From positions 652,501 through 715,000 of the forward strand of contig NZ_AMBZ01000002.1 in NCBI RefSeq assembly GCF_000293805.1: a DNA stretch of 62,500 bases. Reading direction: 5' to 3'. Within the stretch, counting starts at the first letter, position 1, and every line of letters starts with the position of its first letter. Positions 56,346 through 62,500 of the stretch are shown in pieces. The position numbers were made by a program, and so were the translations under genes. This stretch comes from Paenibacillus alvei DSM 29 (GTDB lineage Bacteria; Bacillota; Bacilli; Paenibacillales; Paenibacillaceae). The notes under the pieces were generated by a model. The model ran no database searches. It saw nothing but the letters and a program-made list of their open reading frames with translations, and was not told where the DNA came from.

Positions 56346-57239
56346 ATGGATATTATCGGGTGGAATGGGAAGGTAGTACCAGTTGATCAAGCCGCGGTTT
56401 CGGTAATGGACCACGGCTTTTTATACGGAATGACTTTGTTTGAAACGATGCGAACATATGGAGGAAGGCCATTTTTGCTGGAACGGCATATGGAACGGCT
56501 GACATCGGCTTGCAATATACTTGGCATTGATTATAGGATGGATACCATACAGATAGAGCAGGTAGAGCGCCACATACGAGAGGTCATGGATGCGAATGGC
56601 TTGAAAGAAGCGTACGTTCGTTATACCGTGAGTGCAGGCGAGAATGGGTTTGGGCTGCCGATCGGAGAGTATGTACGCCCAAATGTGCTCGTGCTAGTGA
56701 AGCCGTTGCCTGCATTCCTTGATGAACTGTATGAACAGGGAAAGCCGCTGCAGTTGCTTCATACAAGACGAAACGGGCCAGAAGCAGATGTTCGCTTTAA
56801 GTCGGGCCAATACATGAATAATATCGTTGCTAAGCGCGAACTGGTGCGATTGAATAGCTCTGCGCAAGGAGCGGAAGGTCTTATGTTGGATCAGAACGGT
56901 CATATATCGGAAGGCATTGTGAGCAATGTGTTCTTTGTACAGGATGGACGTCTATATACACCGGATTTATCGACTGGCATACTGCCGGGCATTACAAGAC
57001 AGTGGGTTATTGAGCTTGCTGGACAAGCGAATATCGATGTAGAGGAAGGGAAGTATGAATGGAAGCGGCTCTGGCATGCAGATGAGGTGTTTTTAACAAC
57101 CTCGGTGCAAGAGCTGGTGCCGGTTACTTCCCTCATTGATACGGAAGGTCAGGCGAAGCAATTGGGCGGCGGGCAAGCGGGCGATTGCACGCGTATGCTG
57201 TTGAGCTTGTATCGCGCCACCACTGTACGCATCATATAG
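56346..57239 (+). CDS. pabC: aminodeoxychorismate lyase
   Basis: PabC removes pyruvate from aminodeoxychorismate to give p-aminobenzoate. The 297-residue fold-type IV PLP enzyme has DHGFLYGMTLFETMRTYGG near residue 22, the PLP lysine in RFKSGQYMNNIVAKREL near 150, EGIVSNVFFVQDG near 186 and LPGITRQWVIELA near 210. The ATG abuts the pabA stop. The family also includes D-amino-acid and branched-chain aminotransferases; the operon decides the call. Confidence 0.92.
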   Translation: MDIIGWNGKVVPVDQAAVSVMDHGFLYGMTLFETMRTYGGRPFLLERHMERLTSACNILGIDYRMDTIQIEQVERHIREVMDANGLKEAYVRYTVSAGENGFGLPIGEYVRPNVLVLVKPLPAFLDELYEQGKPLQLLHTRRNGPEADVRFKSGQYMNNIVAKRELVRLNSSAQGAEGLMLDQNGHISEGIVSNVFFVQDGRLYTPDLSTGILPGITRQWVIELAGQANIDVEEGKYEWKRLWHADEVFLTTSVQELVPVTSLIDTEGQAKQLGGGQAGDCTRMLLSLYRATTVRII

Positions 57240-57349
57240 ACCGGAGTAGGAATTACACGAGCCCTTAGGGGATTTAATATGCCGTGTCTAGGCAGTTGGA
57301 TTGCATGTACCAATCCGACCATCCAGGACGGTAGAGAGGGGATGCAAGT

Positions 57350-58216
57350 ATGTTGCAACCGACGTTTTGGAAGCACACGTATATATGGGATCAGGCTAAA
57401 TTGACTTTAGGTAAGCGAACCTTGGTGCAAGGTATATTAAATGTAACGCCAGATTCCTTTTCCGACGGAGGCTGTTATGATCGAATAGATCGTGCGTTGG
57501 CACACGCAAAGGAAATGGTTGCGCAGGGAGCGGACATTATCGATATTGGCGGAGAGTCCACGCGACCCGGCCATGAACCAGTTGGGCAGGAAGAGGAGCT
57601 ACGGCGGGTAATTCCCGTGATTGAGGCGCTTCAAGAAGCGATGCCCCATATTCCATTGTCTATTGACACGTATAAGGCGGAAGTCGGTAGACGGGCTTTA
57701 GAAGCGGGAGCGCATATTCTAAATGATATTTGGGGCTGCAAGCGCGAGCCGGAAATGGCCCGTGTAGCTGCTAACTATGGTTGCCCTATCATTTTGATGC
57801 ACAACCGCCCGGAGCGGAAATACGAACGTTATGTAGATGATGTAAAGAGGGATCTGCTGGAGAGTGTGGCAATTGCGAAGACGGCTGGTGTTGAAGATCA
57901 GAATATATGGCTGGATCCGGGAATCGGATTTGCGAAAGATTACGAGGACAATTTGATGCTCATGCACCATTTGGATGAGCTTGTTGAACTCGGATACCCC
58001 GTATTGCTGGGGACATCACGCAAGCGGTTCATTCGCGAGACGCTTCAGCTTCCGGTGGATGCTTTGATTCACGGGACAGCAGCTACCGTATCAATTGGCG
58101 TGGCACAGGGCTGCCAGATTGTGCGCGTGCATGATGTAGGGGAAATCGTGCAGACCGTTCGTATGTGTGATGCTATGTTATACCCGAGAGAACGGATGGA
58201 AGCTGCGGAGCAATAA
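57350..58216 (+). CDS. folP: dihydropteroate synthase
   Basis: FolP joins p-aminobenzoate to the pterin pyrophosphate; it is the sulfonamide target. The 288-residue TIM barrel has ILNVTPDSFSDGG near residue 28, IDIGGESTRPGHEPV near 62, DIWGCKREPEMARVA, DPGIGFAKD near 187 and LLGTSRKRFI near 220. The ATG follows gagagggg. It lies 110 bases after pabC. Confidence 0.96.
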   Translation: MLQPTFWKHTYIWDQAKLTLGKRTLVQGILNVTPDSFSDGGCYDRIDRALAHAKEMVAQGADIIDIGGESTRPGHEPVGQEEELRRVIPVIEALQEAMPHIPLSIDTYKAEVGRRALEAGAHILNDIWGCKREPEMARVAANYGCPIILMHNRPERKYERYVDDVKRDLLESVAIAKTAGVEDQNIWLDPGIGFAKDYEDNLMLMHHLDELVELGYPVLLGTSRKRFIRETLQLPVDALIHGTAATVSIGVAQGCQIVRVHDVGEIVQTVRMCDAMLYPRERMEAAEQ

Positions 58217-58260
58217 TGATATAACATAACCCTAAATTGGTGTAGAAGGGGAGAATAGTG

Positions 58261-58674
58261 ATGGTAAGTACAAAAGTATCGCGGCCTGACCGTATGCAGT
58301 TGCACGGAATGGAGCTGTTCGGGCGCCATGGTGTATTTGAAGAGGAACGGAAATTGGGACAACGCTGGATTGTCGATCTAGATTTGCAGGTAGATTTGCG
58401 CGAAGCTGGTAGATCTGATCAGTTGGAGTATTCGATTAACTATGCTGAAATATACAATACGGTTAAGCACATTGTCGAAGAGGAATCCTACCAGCTTGTC
58501 GAAGCGATTACAGAACGTATTGCAGCTGTTCTCCTAGAGACTTATTCGCTAATCAGAGAAGCAACCGTTCGCGTGACAAAGCCTCACCCACCGTTCGACA
58601 TTCATTTCCGAGGCGTAACGATTGAAATGACGAGAGTTCGGGCGGAAGCGAACCCAACCGGGAGCGAGGCATAA
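58261..58674 (+). CDS. folB: dihydroneopterin aldolase
   Basis: FolB cleaves 7,8-dihydroneopterin to 6-hydroxymethyl-dihydropterin. The 137-residue protein has LHGMELFGRHGVFEEER near residue 13, the family start signature, INYAEIYNTVKHIVEEESYQLVEAITERIA and KPHPP. The ATG follows gaaggggag; GTG three bases earlier is possible. folK begins three bases after the stop. Confidence 0.95.
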   Translation: MVSTKVSRPDRMQLHGMELFGRHGVFEEERKLGQRWIVDLDLQVDLREAGRSDQLEYSINYAEIYNTVKHIVEEESYQLVEAITERIAAVLLETYSLIREATVRVTKPHPPFDIHFRGVTIEMTRVRAEANPTGSEA

Positions 58675-58677
58675 CAG

Positions 58678-59289
58678 ATGAATGAAGTAAAGAAGAAGCA
58701 TCGCGAAATAAAGCTGGACTTCGCAGGAATGGATAGCGAGACGGTGACACATACTGGAGAGCAGACTGCTTATATTGCGCTCGGTTCCAATATTGGCGTA
58801 CGGGAGCGGGCTTTGTATGATGCATTGTCGTTTCTGCATGGACATGGACAAATACATGTTGCAAGCTGCTCTGCAATATATGAGACCGATCCGGTTGGAT
58901 ATGAGGATCAGCCTGCCTTTCTAAACATGACGGCTTGTGTTCGGACAACATTGCAGCCTGATGAGCTGCTGAAGGCGATGCTTGCGATTGAGAAGCAAAT
59001 GGGGCGCGTGCGGGATGTTCGCTGGGGCCCGCGCATCATTGATTTGGATTTGCTGTGGATGGGCGAGACTTCGTGGAATACAGACCTGCTTACATTGCCG
59101 CATCCTCGTATGGGAGAGCGGCTGTTCGTACTCGTGCCGCTTGCTGATATTGTTCCGGAGTCGGCTGTCGAATTGCACGCATTCGTTCATCATGCCTTGG
59201 GAACACTGGATGGGAAGGAAGGTATTCGGAAGTGGAGTCCTTGCAAGTGGCCAAGCGAATCCGGGCTTTCCGCAAGCTTAGGGGATTAA
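58678..59289 (+). CDS. folK: 2-amino-4-hydroxy-6-hydroxymethyldihydropteridine pyrophosphokinase
   Basis: FolK pyrophosphorylates the pterin for FolP. The catalytic domain has AYIALGSNIGVRERAL near residue 32, YEDQPAFLNMTACV near 77 and RWGPRIIDLDLLWMG near 112. At 203 residues it is longer than most because of about 28 extra N-terminal residues; an internal start is possible. Its last 58 bases overlap the XRE-type gene that follows. Confidence 0.94.
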   Translation: MNEVKKKHREIKLDFAGMDSETVTHTGEQTAYIALGSNIGVRERALYDALSFLHGHGQIHVASCSAIYETDPVGYEDQPAFLNMTACVRTTLQPDELLKAMLAIEKQMGRVRDVRWGPRIIDLDLLWMGETSWNTDLLTLPHPRMGERLFVLVPLADIVPESAVELHAFVHHALGTLDGKEGIRKWSPCKWPSESGLSASLGD

Positions 59290-59447
59290 CACAGCAGCAA
59301 TTGTCTGATCGCGTGCGTATCTCTGTATCTGTGCTCGGTGAAATCGAGCGGGGACATCGAAAAATCGATGAACAGATGATGAATGAAATTTGCAAGCAAT
59401 TAAATATTTCACATGATGAACTGGCATCACGGGGTTCCTTTCGGTAA
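59232..59447 (+). CDS. yazB: XRE-family helix-turn-helix protein (YazB-like)
   Basis: A 71-residue single-domain DNA-binding protein with the Cro/C1-type helix-turn-helix (residues 7-62, RIRAFRKLRGLTQQQLSDRVRI, LGEIERGHRKIDEQMM). It starts at GTG after gggaaggaagg, inside the end of folK in a different frame. B. subtilis yazB stands in the same place between folK and dusB; its targets are unknown. Control of the folate operon is a possibility from position only. Confidence 0.88.
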   Translation: MESLQVAKRIRAFRKLRGLTQQQLSDRVRISVSVLGEIERGHRKIDEQMMNEICKQLNISHDELASRGSFR

Positions 59448-59535
59448 AATGGAACATTGGTAATCCTGTTTTATATATAACTGTGTGGCTTATGGGGCCT
59501 CATGGATAAGGATAGAGTTGAAAGGAGTGCGAGCT

Positions 59536-60537
59536 ATGCTGAAAATTGCAAATATCGAAATGAAAAACCAAGTCGTGCTTGCGCCCATGGCTGGGGTGTG
59601 CAACCCTGCCTTCCGTCTCATTGCGAAGGAATTCGGCTGCGGACTCGTATGCGCAGAAATGGTTAGTGACAAGGCCCTTGTACATGGCAATGAGCGTACC
59701 CGCGAGATGCTGTATGTAGATGATCGGGAGAAGCCGCTTAGTCTGCAGATTTTTGGCGGGGATCGTAAATCGCTCGTCGAAGCTGCCAAAATTGTCGATA
59801 AAGATTCAAATGCCGATATTATTGATATCAACATGGGATGCCCTGTACCGAAGGTCACGAAGTGCGATGCAGGTGCCCGTTGGCTTCTTAACCCAGAGAA
59901 AATATACGAGATGGTGTCGGCCGTTGTTGATGCTGTCGATAAACCAGTTACGGTTAAGATGAGAATCGGCTGGGATCACGATCATATTTATGTCGTGGAA
60001 AATGCTAAGGCAGTTGAGCGAGCTGGCGGTCAAGCGGTTAGCGTGCATGGACGTACGCGCGAGCAGTTGTATACCGGTCAAGCGGACTGGAGCTATATCC
60101 GCCAAGTTAAGGAAAATGTCTCAATTCCAGTTATCGGCAACGGGGATGTGTTCTCTCCGGAAGACGCGAAGCGTATGCTGGAAGAAACAGGATGCGACGG
60201 CGTCATGATCGGACGCGGTGCACTGGGCAATCCGTGGATGCTGTACCGCACGATTGAGTATTTGACGACTGGCGAGCTGCTCCCAGATCCATCTGCAGAA
60301 GAGAAGGTTCGTATTGCGCTTGTTCATATGGATCGCCTCATTGCGCTTAAAGGCGAGCAGGTTGCGGTGAAGGAGATGCGCAAGCATCTGGCATGGTACT
60401 TGAAGGGATTGCCTTCTGCCGCGCGTGTGAAAGATGCCATCATGGAAGAGACACGCCGCGACGAAGTTGCCCGCATGCTGGAGGAGTATGTACGTCAAGT
60501 GAATGAGAAGCAAGAGGCTGAATCTACGGTACAGTAA
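59536..60537 (+). CDS. dusB: tRNA-dihydrouridine synthase
   Basis: Dus enzymes reduce uridines in tRNA D-loops using FMN and NADPH. The 333-residue protein has LAPMAGVCNPAFRLIAKEFG near residue 16, INMGCPVPKVTKCDAGA with the catalytic cysteine near 103, VKMRIGWDHDH near 140, VHGRTREQLYTGQADW and GNGDVFSPEDA. The frame is open from 59485, but aaaggag before ATG at 59536 decides the start. Confidence 0.95.
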   Translation: MLKIANIEMKNQVVLAPMAGVCNPAFRLIAKEFGCGLVCAEMVSDKALVHGNERTREMLYVDDREKPLSLQIFGGDRKSLVEAAKIVDKDSNADIIDINMGCPVPKVTKCDAGARWLLNPEKIYEMVSAVVDAVDKPVTVKMRIGWDHDHIYVVENAKAVERAGGQAVSVHGRTREQLYTGQADWSYIRQVKENVSIPVIGNGDVFSPEDAKRMLEETGCDGVMIGRGALGNPWMLYRTIEYLTTGELLPDPSAEEKVRIALVHMDRLIALKGEQVAVKEMRKHLAWYLKGLPSAARVKDAIMEETRRDEVARMLEEYVRQVNEKQEAESTVQ

Positions 60538-60609
60538 ATGGCACAATAGAAGCTGTTGCGGGCGCACGCTCAGGGTATCGAAGCGTTTTCAAGGGCATGT
60601 GCTGTCTCA

Positions 60610-60638
60610 TTGACTTTTGCAAATCCATCCCATATAAT
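60610..60638 (+). promoter_or_regulatory. sigma-A promoter of greA
   Basis: TTGACT (60610-60615), a 17-base spacer and TATAAT (60633-60638). The leader to greA is about 195 bases. Confidence 0.75.
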
Positions 60639-60838
60639 TCAACAATAGAAAATTGGCCTCGGGCTTGGTGTATATTACACGGCTATGTATGACAAAGAAC
60701 GACCAAGTTGTGGAGTCATGATGTGGCAATCAAGCCATATGATGAACTATAGCATTCGCATCGGCTGCATTCGCATCGATCGTTGTTGGCGGTCCTGAGG
60801 CTGGATGCGAAATATATCATGACAGGAGAATCGGTAAG
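60639..60838 (+). other. greA leader with a 12-base direct repeat
   Basis: This 200-base leader holds no supportable frame. gcattcgcatcg occurs at 60752-60763 and again at 60767-60778, and its partial complement gatgcga lies downstream near 60805. Confidence 0.45.
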
Positions 60839-61315
60839 ATGAGCGATAAAGAAGTCATTCTGACCCAGGACGGTCTGAAGAAGCTGGAGGATGAGCTTGA
60901 AAACCTCAAATCCGTTAAACGTCGTGAAGTGGCAGAGCGGATTAAAGTAGCGATCGGCTACGGCGACATCAGCGAGAACTCCGAATATGAAGATGCGAAG
61001 AATGAACAGGCATTCATTGAAGGTCGTATCATTACATTGGAAAAAATGCTTCGCAACGCGCGCATTATTAACAACGATGAAATTGATACAGATATCGTAA
61101 GCATCGGATCTACTGTTATCGTAGAAGACTTGGAATTTGGCGACAAGATGGAATATACAATTGTCGGTACTGCTGAATCCGATCCATTGAAGAACCGGAT
61201 TTCGAATGAAAGCCCGGTAGGTAAAGCAATTTTGGGTAAGCAAAAGGGCACAACTGTGGATGTGAACGTTCCAGCAGGTGTGATTCAATACAAAATTCTC
61301 GAGATTAAGCGCTAA
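60839..61315 (+). CDS. greA: transcription elongation factor GreA
   Basis: GreA stimulates transcript cleavage by backtracked RNA polymerase. The 158-residue protein has the N-terminal coiled coil (residues 8-75, [34 protein letters not shown] with acidic tip residues) and a C-terminal FKBP-like domain ([28 protein letters not shown]). The ATG follows gacaggaga. It lies between dusB and lysS, as in Bacillus, and ends at a terminator. Confidence 0.96.
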   Translation: MSDKEVILTQDGLKKLEDELENLKSVKRREVAERIKVAIGYGDISENSEYEDAKNEQAFIEGRIITLEKMLRNARIINNDEIDTDIVSIGSTVIVEDLEFGDKMEYTIVGTAESDPLKNRISNESPVGKAILGKQKGTTVDVNVPAGVIQYKILEIKR

Positions 61316-61365
61316 TCATCTGCGGTATCGCAGCATGCAGCGCCAAGCATGAGAAGTTGGGATGA

Positions 61366-61392
61366 AAGCTTCCATACATGGAAGCTTTTTTC
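61366..61392 (+). terminator. greA terminator
   Basis: Arms aagcttccat and atggaagctt around a two-base loop, with a run of six T. Confidence 0.88.
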
Positions 61393-61463
61393 ACCAAATG
61401 AGCGGTATGATGAAGTGTGGGCAATGTTCCCTCTTTTTCATGAAAAGAAATGAAAGAACATGA

Positions 61464-62500
<1,037 letters not shown>

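Overview
The window is a piece of a low-to-mid GC Firmicute chromosome, most likely a Paenibacillus or close relative. It opens in the 3' end of a 23S rRNA, followed by 5S, and then carries the long, mostly rightward gene order known from the origin-proximal region of Bacillus subtilis: gin, a lysine-decarboxylase-like gene, tmk, darA, yaaR, holB, ricT, yabA, trmN6, rsmI, abrB, tatD, yabE, rnmV, ksgA, yabG, veg, sspF, ispE, purR, ridA, spoVG, glmU, prs, pth, fin, mfd, prsA, spoVT, a SpoVB/MurJ-type flippase, yabN, hup, rqcP, yabP, yabQ, divIC, yabR, spoIIE, yabS, yabT, tilS, hpt, ftsH, coaX, hslO, a second PrsA-like gene, cysK, the pab/fol operon, dusB, greA and lysS (cut by the window end). 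Endospore genes (gin, fin, spoIIE, spoVT, spoVG, yabG, sspF, yabP, yabQ) show a spore former. Departures from B. subtilis order include a YwfO-type HD hydrolase where metS usually lies, a preQ1-riboswitch-controlled queCDEF operon between rqcP and yabP, and no ctc between prs and pth.

Layout: 1-1000 rRNA and terminators; 1-9.7 kb nucleotide supply, replication clamp loading, c-di-AMP reception and RNA methylation; 9.7-10.3 kb the divergent abrB/ywfO control region with Spo0A-box-like sites; 10.3-17 kb DNase TatD, a c-di-AMP (ydaO-type) riboswitch in front of the cell-wall protein YabE, rRNA maturation, YabG and Veg; 17-30 kb spore protein, isoprenoid, purine control, peptidoglycan precursor, PRPP, Fin, Mfd, PrsA and SpoVT; 30-39 kb flippase, MazG, HU, RqcP, queuosine genes and YabP-YabQ-DivIC-YabR; 40-45 kb SpoIIE, VWA protein and kinase; 45-53 kb TilS-Hpt-FtsH, CoaA type III, Hsp33, PrsA-like and CysK; 54-62.5 kb p-aminobenzoate/folate genes, an XRE regulator, DusB, GreA and LysS.

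Regulation is readable in several places: a sigma-F type promoter before gin, a sigma-K type promoter before yabG, a sigma-H promoter before spoVG, a sigma-G type promoter before spoVT, a Spo0A-type promoter with 21-bp spacing before spoIIE, two tandem consensus sigma-A promoters before veg, and two riboswitches.

A notable property of the sequence itself: five conserved genes (darA, holB, the flippase, yabQ, yabT) each lose frame at a homopolymer run of 5-7 bases, and in every case adding exactly one base restores the family sequence. This looks like homopolymer miscalling rather than five independent mutations. I found no mobile element, CRISPR array or defence system, and no convincing new multi-gene system. 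The most interesting unexplained items are an array of small hairpins between pth and fin, the Gin-like zinc ribbon at the AbrB C-terminus, and clusters of Spo0A-box-like sites.
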